6,955 nucleotides of DNA, taken from the NCBI GenBank assembly GCA_003542935.1, contig DPJQ01000025.1, forward strand, positions 1,022-7,976, in the 5' to 3' direction. This DNA comes from Lachnospiraceae bacterium (GTDB taxonomy: Bacteria; Bacillota; Clostridia; Lachnospirales; Lachnospiraceae). This document shows positions 1 through 4,963 of the stretch, in pieces (position 1 is the first letter of the stretch; each line of letters opens with the position of its first letter). The position numbers were made by a program, and so were the translations under genes. The notes beneath the pieces are model-generated. The model was not told the DNA's origin and searched no databases. It saw only the letters and a program-made list of their open reading frames with translations.

Positions 1-223
1 CGTACTGCTTAAGAAAGCTCCCGACGGTACCGGTATCATCGCCGGCGGTCCTGCCCGTGCCGTGGTGGAACTGGCCGGAATCAAGAATATCCGTACCAAA
101 TCCCTTGGTTCAAACAATAAGCAGAATGTTGTCCTGGCTACCATCGAAGGTCTGTCACAGCTTAAGACCCCCGAGGATATGGCAAGACTTCGTGGAAAAT
201 CTGTTGATGAGATCTACGCATAG
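1..223 (+). CDS. rpsE: 30S ribosomal protein S5, 3' end (partial)
   Basis: This is the C-terminal part of ribosomal protein S5, a 30S subunit protein near the decoding centre and mRNA entry channel that contributes to translational accuracy. The first complete codon starts at base 2, and 73 codons precede the TAG at 221-223. The S5 C-terminal domain is recognisable from APDGTGIIAGGPARAVVELAGI followed closely by KSLGSNN, and the chain ends in an acidic/basic tail with DEIYA. S5 is usually about 165-170 residues, so a bit over half of it lies upstream of the window. The N-terminal double-stranded-RNA-binding-like domain is therefore not visible. The stop codon is part of the ribosome binding site of the next gene, rpmD, which suggests translational coupling. 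Identity is near certain from sequence and gene order. Confidence 0.97.
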   Translation, partial: VLLKKAPDGTGIIAGGPARAVVELAGIKNIRTKSLGSNNKQNVVLATIEGLSQLKTPEDMARLRGKSVDEIYA

Positions 224-234
224 GAGGGTTCGAC

Positions 235-417
235 ATGGCAGATAAACTGAAAATCACACTGGTAAAGTCACCGATCGGAGCTATTCCGAAGCACAAGAAA
301 ACCGTGGAAGCTCTGGGACTCAGAAAAATGAATAAGACCGTCGAGATGCCGGATAACGCGGCCATCAGAGGTATGGTTAAACAGGTTTCTCATCTTGTCA
401 AAGTTGAGGAAATATAA
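235..417 (+). CDS. rpmD: 50S ribosomal protein L30
   Basis: This encodes L30, a small protein of the large ribosomal subunit, 60 residues long, which is the usual bacterial length. The visible signature is the LKITLVKSPIG start, then a basic stretch with HKKTVEALGLRKMNKTVE and a C-terminal IRGMVKQVSHLVKVEEI, matching the compact beta-alpha-beta fold of L30. The start is fixed by AGGAGG at 222-227, seven bases before the ATG and overlapping the rpsE stop. It sits between rpsE and rplO as in most bacteria. L30 is not essential in every bacterium and is missing from some lineages, but here it looks intact. The gap to rplO is 24 bases. Confidence 0.97.
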   Translation: MADKLKITLVKSPIGAIPKHKKTVEALGLRKMNKTVEMPDNAAIRGMVKQVSHLVKVEEI

Positions 418-425
418 GAGGAAGT

Positions 426-433
426 AAAGGAGG
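426..433 (+). promoter_or_regulatory. Ribosome binding site that fixes the rplO start
   Basis: AAAGGAGG, continuing into TG, is a near-perfect complement of the 16S rRNA 3' end and lies eight bases before the ATG at 442. An in-frame GTG at 433-435 would overlap this site, so it cannot be the start. The ATG at 442 gives a 146-residue L15, the normal length. Confidence 0.85.
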
Positions 434-441
434 TGCCAGTT

Positions 442-882
442 ATGGATTTATCGAATTTAAAACCCGCAAAAGGTTCCAAGCACGATTCATTCCGCAAAGG
501 CCGCGGACATGGTTCGGGAAATGGCAAGACGGCCGGTAAAGGCCACAAGGGCCAGAAAGCCCGTTCCGGCGCACCCAGACCGGGATTTGAGGGTGGCCAG
601 ATGCCGTTATACAGGCGTCTGCCCAAGAGGGGATTCACCAATATCAATAGCAAAGAGATCGTGGCCGTCAATGTGAGCGTCCTTGAGGCAAAGTATGAGG
701 ACGGGAGTGTTGTGACCATCGAGAATATGCTGGAGACCCGCGTGATCTCCGCTGTCAAGGATGGCGTGAAGATCCTGGGAAACGGCGAGCTGACCAAAAA
801 ACTGACTGTGAAGGCAAATGCTTTCAGCGCTTCCGCTAAGGCAAAAATCGAAGCTGCGGGCGGTACTGTAGAGGTGATCTAA
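442..882 (+). CDS. rplO: 50S ribosomal protein L15
   Basis: This encodes L15, which binds 23S rRNA and helps late assembly of the large subunit. The protein has 146 residues from the ATG at 442. The N-terminal third is the characteristic Gly/Lys/Arg-rich extended segment that threads into rRNA (residues about 8-45, with GRGHGSGNGKTAGKGHKGQ). A conserved GFEGGQMPLYRRLPKRGF block follows at about 49-66, and then a globular C-terminal domain ending in AAGGTVEVI. The TAA stop at 880-882 shares its last A with the secY ATG, a one-base overlap. The end of rplO also carries the secY ribosome binding site, GAGGTGAT at 871-878. Translation of the two genes is therefore probably coupled. Confidence 0.97.
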   Translation: MDLSNLKPAKGSKHDSFRKGRGHGSGNGKTAGKGHKGQKARSGAPRPGFEGGQMPLYRRLPKRGFTNINSKEIVAVNVSVLEAKYEDGSVVTIENMLETRVISAVKDGVKILGNGELTKKLTVKANAFSASAKAKIEAAGGTVEVI

Positions 883-2195
883 TGTTCAAAACATTGACTA
901 ACGCCTTCAAGATCAAGGAGATACGGCGGCGTATTTATTATGTATTGGTGATGCTGGTTGTGATCCGGGCGGGCACGCAGATGCCGGTGCCGGGAGTGAA
1001 CAGTGATTTTTTCAAGGATTGGTTTGCGAGCCAGACCGGAGATGCGTTCAATTTTCTGGATGCATTTACCGGTGGCTCCTTCTCGTCCTTTTCGATTTTC
1101 GCATTGAATATTACTCCGTACATCACTTCTTCCATCATCATCCAGCTGCTGACCATCGCGATCCCGCAATTGGAAGAGATGCAGAAGGACGGCGAGGACG
1201 GACGTAAGAAACTGGTGATGATCACCCGATATCTGACCGTTGGACTCGCTCTGTTTGAAGGTGTAGCCATGACCGTCAGTTTTGGTAATCGGGGACTTAT
1301 TACAGATATGAATATCTGGAAAGTCATAGTGGTTGTGGCTTCTCTGACTGCCGGTTCCGCATTCCTTATGTGGGTCGGTGAGCAGATTAATGAAAAAGGT
1401 ATCGGAAACGGTATTTCTATTGTACTGACAATCAACATTGTTTCCCGTATTCCGGCCGATCTGATCGGATTGTTTGAAACCTTTGTTGCCAATAAGACGA
1501 TCGCCCGGGGCGCTCTGGCACTGTTGATTATTCTGGCCATCATCATTGCGATGGTCTTGCTGGTAGTGATTCTGAACGATGCGGTGAGGCGTATTCCGGT
1601 CCAGTATTCTAAAAAAATGCAGGGCCGAAAGACTTACGGCGGCCAGTCAACCAATATTCCGCTGAAAGTCAATACGGCGGGTGTTATGCCGGTGATCTTT
1701 GCGTCCACGTTGATGTCGCTTCCCAATATTATTGCGACATTCGCGGGATATAAGGGTACGGGCATCGGATCTCAGATTCTGAATACGCTGAACTCCAATT
1801 CCTGGTTCAGCATGGCCAATCCGGTGTATTCTCTGGGATTGATACTGTATATCGCAATGTTGATTTTCTTTGCCTATTTCTATACTTCGATTACCTTCAA
1901 TCCTTTGGAGGTGGCGGATAATATGAAAAAGCAGGGAGGATTTATACCAGGTATACGTCCCGGCAAGCCCACGGTAGATTACCTGCAGAGGATTCTGAAC
2001 TATATTATTTTCATCGGGGCCATCGGCCTTACGATCATCGCTGTCATTCCGTTTTTCTTTAACGGTGTATTCGGTGCGGACGTATCCTTTGGCGGCACAT
2101 CCATCATCATTGTTGTGAGTGTGGTGCTGGAGACCATGAAGCAGATGGAATCCATGATGCTGGTGAGAAACTATAAAGGTTTTTTGAGTGATTAA
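882..2195 (+). CDS. secY: Preprotein translocase subunit SecY
   Basis: SecY is the central pore of the SecYEG translocon. It carries unfolded preproteins across the cytoplasmic membrane with SecA and inserts membrane proteins with the signal recognition particle. The 437-residue length is typical. About ten hydrophobic segments are visible, roughly at residues 17-33, 67-95 (plug region and TM2), 111-133, 146-165, 175-195, 208-232, 265-288, 317-340, 370-392 and 396-415. Family motifs include GGSFSSFSIFALNITPYI near the plug (64-81), GEQINEKGIGNGISI (166-180), RRIPVQYSKK in the cytosolic loop before TM7 (236-245), and FNPLEVADNMKKQGGFIPG in the loop that contacts SecA and the ribosome (349-367). 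The ATG overlaps the rplO stop by one base. A 91-base gap with a strong hairpin follows. No damage or insertion is visible. Confidence 0.98.
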   Translation: MFKTLTNAFKIKEIRRRIYYVLVMLVVIRAGTQMPVPGVNSDFFKDWFASQTGDAFNFLDAFTGGSFSSFSIFALNITPYITSSIIIQLLTIAIPQLEEMQKDGEDGRKKLVMITRYLTVGLALFEGVAMTVSFGNRGLITDMNIWKVIVVVASLTAGSAFLMWVGEQINEKGIGNGISIVLTINIVSRIPADLIGLFETFVANKTIARGALALLIILAIIIAMVLLVVILNDAVRRIPVQYSKKMQGRKTYGGQSTNIPLKVNTAGVMPVIFASTLMSLPNIIATFAGYKGTGIGSQILNTLNSNSWFSMANPVYSLGLILYIAMLIFFAYFYTSITFNPLEVADNMKKQGGFIPGIRPGKPTVDYLQRILNYIIFIGAIGLTIIAVIPFFFNGVFGADVSFGGTSIIIVVSVVLETMKQMESMMLVRNYKGFLSD

Positions 2196-2200
2196 CTGCG

Positions 2201-2226
2201 AGGTTGTGGCGTTTTCGCCACAACCT
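2201..2226 (+). other. Perfect 11-bp stem-loop in the secY-adk gap
   Basis: The arms AGGTTGTGGCG (2201-2211) and CGCCACAACCT (2216-2226) are exact reverse complements around a TTTT loop, and a G-U pair (2200/2227) can extend the stem. It starts five bases after the secY stop. The downstream bases, TAACGTGCATATG, contain no U-tract, so this is not a standard intrinsic terminator. It may protect the 3' end of the upstream message, mark a processing site, or act as a weak attenuator. The structure is seen directly; the role is inferred. I saw no convincing promoter in the remaining 60 bases before adk. Confidence 0.8.
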
Positions 2227-2286
2227 TAACGTGCATATGTAAGAAACGGGCAGGATCGTGTCCGGGAAATAGAAAAGGAGAGGCAT

Positions 2287-2931
2287 ATGAAGCTGATTAT
2301 GTTAGGAGCGCCTGGCGCCGGCAAGGGTACGCAGGCAAAGAAAATCGCTGCAAAGTACAACATTCCCCATATCTCCACAGGAGATATTTTCCGTGCGAAT
2401 ATTAAGAACGGCACCGAACTGGGAAAGAAAGCCCAGTCCTATATGGATCAGGGCCTGTTGGTTCCCGACGAGCTGGTATGCGATCTGGTGGTAGACCGCA
2501 TTCAGCAGGAGGACTGCAAAAACGGATATGTTCTGGACGGTTTTCCGCGGACAATTCCCCAGGCGGAGAGCCTGACGGCTGCCCTTGAGAAGCTGGGAAC
2601 AAAGATTGACTATGCTATCAATGTGGAAGTACCGGATGAGAATATCTTAAAGAGGATGGGAGGCCGTCGCGCCTGCCTGGCCTGCGGTGCCACATACCAT
2701 GTGGAATTTAACGCACCCAAGACCGCTGATATCTGCGACACCTGTGGCGCCGGATTGGTGCTCCGCGAAGATGACAAGCCGGAGACGGTGCAGAAGCGCC
2801 TGGATGTATACCATGCCCAGACACAGCCGTTGATCGAGTACTATACCAGGGCCGGTGTTTTAGCCGAAGTAGACGGAACACAGGGTATGGAAGATGTGTT
2901 CAAGGCCATTACAGACCTGTTGGGAGAGTAA
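2287..2931 (+). CDS. adk: Adenylate kinase (zinc-binding LID type)
   Basis: This cytoplasmic enzyme interconverts ATP + AMP and two ADP, which keeps the adenylate pool balanced. It has 214 residues, the length of the long bacterial form. The P-loop GAPGAGKGT is at residues 7-15, the AMP-binding STGDIFR at 30-36, and DGFPRT at 84-89. R88, R123, R160 and R171 lie where substrate-binding arginines are expected. The LID domain (about 127-160) carries four cysteines, C130, C133, C150 and C153. These form a structural zinc site as in Gram-positive adenylate kinases, although Bacillus subtilis has Asp at the last position. AAGGAG at 2275-2280 lies six bases before the ATG. The adk-map pair next to secY is the usual Firmicute order, and map starts three bases after the stop. 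Confidence 0.98.
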   Translation: MKLIMLGAPGAGKGTQAKKIAAKYNIPHISTGDIFRANIKNGTELGKKAQSYMDQGLLVPDELVCDLVVDRIQQEDCKNGYVLDGFPRTIPQAESLTAALEKLGTKIDYAINVEVPDENILKRMGGRRACLACGATYHVEFNAPKTADICDTCGAGLVLREDDKPETVQKRLDVYHAQTQPLIEYYTRAGVLAEVDGTQGMEDVFKAITDLLGE

Positions 2932-2934
2932 TTC

Positions 2935-3690
2935 ATGGCAGTGTCTATAAAAACGACCAGGGAACTTGAGCTGATGAGAGAGTCCGGCCGGAGGCTTGAA
3001 ATTGTTCATAATGAAATGGCCAGGGCTGTTCGCCCGGGCGTTTCTACCTGGGAAATCAACAAAATCGGTGAAGCAAAGATCCGCAGTCTGGGCGGTATCC
3101 CCAATTTCCTGCATTATAATGGATTTCCGGCTGCCATATGTATATCGGTAAATGATGAAGTGGTTCACGGCATCCCCAGCAAGAAACGGATTCTCCGGGA
3201 GGGTGACATTGTCAGTCTGGATGCAGGGATGATTTATAAAGGTTACCATTCCGATGCGGCCAGAACCCATATGGTGGGCCAGGTGAGCCCGGAGGTCCGG
3301 CAGCTCGTGGAGGAAACCCGCCAGTGCTTTTTTGAGGGAATCAAGTATGCCCGGGCGGGCTGCCATCTCCATGATATATCCGCTGCCATCAACGCCCATG
3401 CGGATAAATTCGGTTACGGTGTCGTCCGTGATCTGGTGGGCCATGGGATCGGCACCAGCCTCCATGAGGATCCGCAGATTCCCAATTTCCGCCAGAAAAG
3501 TAAAGGGATCCGGCTGCGTCCGGGGATGACTCTGGCCATTGAGCCCATGATCAACATGGGACGCCCGGAAGTATGCTGGCTGGATGATAACTGGACGGTA
3601 GTCACAGAAGACGAATCTATGTCGGCCCACTATGAGAATACGGTTCTGATTACAGATGGAGAGCCGGAACTTTTCACACTTACGCAATGA
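2935..3690 (+). CDS. map: Methionine aminopeptidase, type I
   Basis: This enzyme removes the initiator methionine from new proteins after deformylation, when the second residue is small. It is a cytosolic metalloenzyme of 251 residues with the pita-bread fold and no N-terminal zinc-finger extension, so it is the short type Ia form. All five metal ligands are present: D96 (in DAGM), D107 (in HSDAARTH), H170 (in GHGIG), E203 (in IEPM) and E234 (in HYEN). The catalytic histidines H78 (in VVHGIP) and H177 are also there, each one residue earlier than in E. coli. The start is close to the adk stop, and its ribosome binding site, GGGAG at 2922-2926, lies inside the last adk codons, so coupling is likely. 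Many ribosomal proteins encoded here are natural substrates (MA, MS starts). Confidence 0.98.
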   Translation: MAVSIKTTRELELMRESGRRLEIVHNEMARAVRPGVSTWEINKIGEAKIRSLGGIPNFLHYNGFPAAICISVNDEVVHGIPSKKRILREGDIVSLDAGMIYKGYHSDAARTHMVGQVSPEVRQLVEETRQCFFEGIKYARAGCHLHDISAAINAHADKFGYGVVRDLVGHGIGTSLHEDPQIPNFRQKSKGIRLRPGMTLAIEPMINMGRPEVCWLDDNWTVVTEDESMSAHYENTVLITDGEPELFTLTQ

Positions 3691-3747
3691 AAGTAAAAGT
3701 AGAAGCAACTGTGAAGGAACGGAACAGTTACATGCAGGAGGTTAAAT

Positions 3748-3966
3748 ATGTCAAAGACTGACGTGATCGAGGTGGAAGGCACCGTACTGGAGAAGCTTCC
3801 CAATGCCATGTTCAAGGTGGAACTGGAGAATAAACATGTGGTGCTTGCGCATATCAGCGGCAAGCTGCGGATGAACTTTATCCGTATACTCCCCGGGGAT
3901 AAAGTGACTCTTGAACTCAGCCCCTACGATCTGACCAAGGGAAGGATCATTTGGAGAGACAAATAA
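3748..3966 (+). CDS. infA: Translation initiation factor IF-1
   Basis: IF-1 is a 72-residue OB-fold protein that binds the 30S A site during initiation, works with IF-2 and IF-3, and blocks early tRNA entry there. The sequence has the expected family features: VIEVEGTVLEKLPNAMFKVEL, with GKLRMNFIRILPGDKV in the middle and SPYDLTKGRIIWRDK at the end. The length is exactly that of the family. AGGAGG at 3736-3741 is six bases before the ATG. It follows map after a 57-base gap with no recognisable gene. Many clostridial and bacilli genomes have a small KOW-domain RNA-binding protein gene there, and it is absent here. Downstream is a promoter for rpmJ and the alpha genes, so infA may end one transcription segment. 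Confidence 0.98.
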   Translation: MSKTDVIEVEGTVLEKLPNAMFKVELENKHVVLAHISGKLRMNFIRILPGDKVTLELSPYDLTKGRIIWRDK

Positions 3967-3979
3967 AATTGGCAAAATA

Positions 3980-4028
3980 ATCAAAAAAAGCTTGCATTTA
4001 CAGAGACCTGTTGCTATAATGATTTACG
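3980..4028 (+). promoter_or_regulatory. Strong extended -10 sigma-A promoter for rpmJ and the alpha operon
   Basis: A perfect TATAAT (4015-4020) is preceded by TGC at 4012-4014, making an extended -10. The -35 element TTGCAT (3992-3997) is partial, with only TTG matching the consensus, but it sits exactly 17 bases upstream. An A-rich tract with seven A's in a row (about 3971-3989) lies just upstream and could act as an UP element. Transcription would begin near 4026-4028, giving an untranslated leader of about 75 bases before rpmJ. It is the best promoter I could see in the window. It implies that rpmJ-rpsM-rpsK-rpsD-rpoA can be expressed independently of read-through from the spc half. Confidence 0.8.
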
Positions 4029-4058
4029 GACTTTTCTGCCGTGTTGCAGTAGGTCTCT
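4002..4058 (+). repeat. Inverted repeat spanning the promoter and start region
   Basis: AGAGACCT (4002-4009) is the exact reverse complement of AGGTCTCT (4051-4058). In RNA the pairing continues inward through two G-U pairs and three more Watson-Crick pairs (4010-4014 with 4046-4050), giving 13 bp around a 31-base loop. The left arm is the promoter spacer, upstream of the predicted start. The full stem can therefore form only in RNA reading through from infA. Promoter-started RNA has just the right arm and the small inner stem ACGG (4026-4029)/CCGT (4039-4042). The repeat could also be a DNA-binding site. No U-tract follows, so it is not a standard terminator. Confidence 0.7.
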
Positions 4059-4101
4059 AAAATTATGCCCAAATGTGGTAGTACGTGAAAGGAGGATTCC
4101 G

Positions 4102-4215
4102 ATGAAAGTACGATCATCTGTAAAGCCTATGTGTGACAAATGCAAAGTCATCAAGAGAAAAGGCAGGATTCGGATTATCTGTGAGAATCCAAAGCACAAA
4201 CAGAGGCAGGGTTGA
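4102..4215 (+). CDS. rpmJ: 50S ribosomal protein L36 (zinc-binding form)
   Basis: L36 is the smallest protein of the large subunit. It is a single zinc ribbon that binds 23S rRNA near the base of the stalk region. This gene has 37 codons and ends with TGA at 4213-4215. The protein begins MKVRSSVKPMCDKCK, contains RIRIICENPKHKQRQG, and has the zinc ligands C11, C14, C27 and H32, so it is the C+ form rather than the zinc-free paralogue. AAAGGAGG at 4088-4095 lies six bases before the ATG. It is the first gene after the strong promoter at about 3992-4020 and is followed by a long structured gap before rpsM. The identity is certain even though the gene is very short. Confidence 0.97.
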   Translation: MKVRSSVKPMCDKCKVIKRKGRIRIICENPKHKQRQG

Positions 4216-4293
4216 TATTTGGACTCTGTATCCAGGCTGAATGATTTTAGGATGTTCCAGGCGGCTGCGGAAGATTACTGAGACCATTCTGTA

Positions 4294-4328
4294 AATATTA
4301 TTGTGGATATCCGTCCACCGATAATATT
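4294..4328 (+). other. Leader stem-loop 1 (AU-rich base, GC upper stem)
   Basis: AATATTAT (4294-4301) pairs perfectly with ATAATATT (4321-4328). After a small internal loop (T4302 against C4319 and G4320), GTGGA (4303-4307) pairs with TCCAC (4314-4318), leaving a six-base loop TATCCG. This gives 13 bp in two segments, which is unlikely to be a chance fold in a region of this size. Confidence 0.7.
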
Positions 4329-4336
4329 GCTTGATA

Positions 4337-4350
4337 CCGGCGAAAGCCGG
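4337..4350 (+). other. Leader stem-loop 2 with GNRA (GAAA) tetraloop
   Basis: CCGGC (4337-4341) and GCCGG (4346-4350) form a perfect five-pair stem closed by a GAAA loop (4342-4345). GNRA tetraloops are typical of structured functional RNAs and often make tertiary contacts. It starts eight bases after stem-loop 1. Confidence 0.75.
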
Positions 4351-4376
4351 AAAGGCTGCATTTAGTGTGCGGGAAA

Positions 4377-4436
4377 GATGCCGACGGCGGATTTTCTGTA
4401 TGGTACCGGTGCGGCTGGATGCATCATACCGGCATC
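4377..4436 (+). other. Leader stem-loop 3 (long-range paired element)
   Basis: GATGCCG (4377-4383) pairs with CGGCATC (4430-4436). Directly stacked on it, GTATG (4398-4402) pairs with CATAC (4425-4429), leaving a 14-base one-sided bulge at 4384-4397. A small inner helix, CCGG (4406-4409) with CTGG (4415-4418), is possible with one G-U pair. Alternative pairings of the GC-rich segments exist, so this is the least certain stem. Confidence 0.5.
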
Positions 4437-4458
4437 CCAATTAAGAAAATATTAGAAA

Positions 4459-4506
4459 GGCACTGTGCATGTCGTCTGCCGGTGATTGCGAAAGACATAC
4501 AGTGTC
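4459..4506 (+). other. Leader stem-loop 4 next to the rpsM ribosome binding site
   Basis: GGCACTGT (4459-4466) pairs with ACAGTGTC (4499-4506), including one G-U pair. After a two-base GC bulge, ATGTC (4469-4473) pairs with GACAT (4494-4498), giving 13 bp around a 20-base loop. The stem ends nine bases before GGAGG (4516-4520), a position where stabilisation or protein binding could block or stall 30S loading. Confidence 0.7.
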
Positions 4507-4529
4507 GGAGAAAATGGAGGAACAAGTAC

Positions 4530-4898
4530 ATGGCTCGTATAGCTGGTGTAGATTTACCAAGGGACAAACGTGTGGAAATCGGATTGACTTATATTTACGG
4601 AATCGGAAGGTCCAGTTCAGACCGCATTCTGAAAGAGGCAAATGTAAACCCGGATACACGTTGCAGAGACCTGACTGATGAGGAAGTAAAGAGAATCAGT
4701 GTGGTTATTGACGAGACGCAGACGGTGGAAGGCGAGCTCAGAAGAGAGATCGCGCTGAACATCAAACGCTTGCAGGAGATCGGATGCTACAGAGGAATCC
4801 GTCACAGGAAGGGCCTTCCGGTTCGTGGTCAGAACACCAAGAACAACGCAAGGACAAGGAAAGGGCCCAAGAGGACAGTAGCAAATAAGAAGAAATAA
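4530..4898 (+). CDS. rpsM: 30S ribosomal protein S13
   Basis: S13 lies in the head of the small subunit, contacts P-site tRNA through its C-terminal tail, and takes part in bridges to the large subunit. The protein has 122 residues, the normal length. Visible features are the MARIAGVDLPRDKRVEIGLTYI start (here cut at the conserved segment), YGIGRSSSDRIL at about 22-34, and the basic tail RGIRHRKGLPVRGQ through NARTRKGPKRT at 88-116, ending in four lysine-rich residues. The ATG at 4530 is chosen because GGAGG lies nine bases upstream and the S13 homology begins there. The frame stays open upstream to about 4365, but that part does not resemble S13. It is the first gene of the alpha operon proper and is preceded by the structured leader. 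Confidence 0.98.
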   Translation: MARIAGVDLPRDKRVEIGLTYIYGIGRSSSDRILKEANVNPDTRCRDLTDEEVKRISVVIDETQTVEGELRREIALNIKRLQEIGCYRGIRHRKGLPVRGQNTKNNARTRKGPKRTVANKKK

Positions 4899-4947
4899 GC
4901 AACTGGCAGTTTATATAGTATATGATAAACTCTTAAATAAGAAGAAA
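4883..4947 (+). repeat. 13-base direct repeat flanking a hairpin in the rpsM-rpsK gap
   Basis: AAATAAGAAGAAA occurs at 4883-4895 (the last codons of rpsM) and again at 4935-4947, 52 bases later. Between them AGTTTAT (4908-4914) and ATAAACT (4925-4931) are exact reverse complements with a ten-base loop. The second copy lies just before the weak rpsK ribosome binding site. It may be a short duplication; no longer similarity between the two flanks is visible. Confidence 0.65.
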
Positions 4948-4955
4948 GTAGGTTA
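4947..4955 (+). promoter_or_regulatory. Weak rpsK ribosome binding site
   Basis: The best match before the rpsK ATG is the interrupted AGTAGG at 4947-4952, leaving 11 bases to the start. Most neighbouring genes have uninterrupted GGAGG-type sites at six to nine bases. S11 translation may depend more on an AU-rich, open start region or on ribosomes arriving from rpsM, 65 bases upstream. Confidence 0.5.
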
Positions 4956-4963
4956 GTTTTTAA

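Larger units (their letters stand above)
4216..4529 (+). promoter_or_regulatory. Structured 314-base non-coding leader upstream of rpsM
   Basis: No gene is recognisable here, although the neighbouring genes are tightly spaced. Read as RNA, it has several stem-loops in its last 240 bases: 4294-4328, 4337-4350 (GAAA tetraloop), 4377-4436 and 4459-4506, listed separately below. It ends with the rpsM ribosome binding site GGAGG at 4516-4520. The first part (4216-4290) holds only weak pairing, such as TGGA (4220-4223) with TCCA (4231-4234). I found no convincing promoter or terminator. In E. coli, S4 represses the alpha operon by binding a pseudoknotted leader before rpsM, and rpsD is in the same operon here. 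An autoregulatory leader is therefore the leading inference. I do not recognise a known RNA family. A processing region or decayed gene is the alternative. Confidence 0.6.

Noticed and set aside
433..441. In-frame GTG upstream of the rplO ATG as an alternative start
   Set aside because: It overlaps the ribosome binding site at 426-433, and the ATG at 442 has ideal spacing and gives the normal L15 length.
2201..2235. The secY-adk hairpin as an intrinsic terminator
   Set aside because: The stem is strong, but the bases after it, on either strand, are not a U-tract, and adk-map clearly continue the cluster.
2860..3708. Long minus-strand frames opposite map, secY, rplO and rpoA (for example 2860-3708, 938-1546, 390-797, 5961-6731)
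   Set aside because: Each is a mirror of a certain gene in another frame, with unprotein-like composition and no recognisable domain.
4219..4247. TTGGAC with a 17-base spacer to TGATTT as a promoter after rpmJ
   Set aside because: The -10 matches the consensus at only two positions.
4114..4440. Minus-strand frame of 108 codons across rpmJ and the leader
   Set aside because: It lies antisense to rpmJ, matches no family I recognise and has no obvious initiation signals.
4365..4529. Open frame upstream of and in frame with rpsM, which would add 55 residues to S13
   Set aside because: The extra residues do not resemble S13, the start has no ribosome binding site, and the region folds as RNA stems. 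S13 homology begins exactly at 4530.
4664..4673. CAGAGACCTG in rpsM repeats the 10-mer in the upstream promoter spacer (4001-4010)
   Set aside because: Ten-base repeats are expected by chance in a window of this size, and this one lies in ordinary S13 codons.
4914..4926. -10-like boxes (TATAGT, TATGAT) before rpsK
   Set aside because: No reasonable -35 element lies 16-18 bases upstream, and AT-rich gaps give such boxes by chance.
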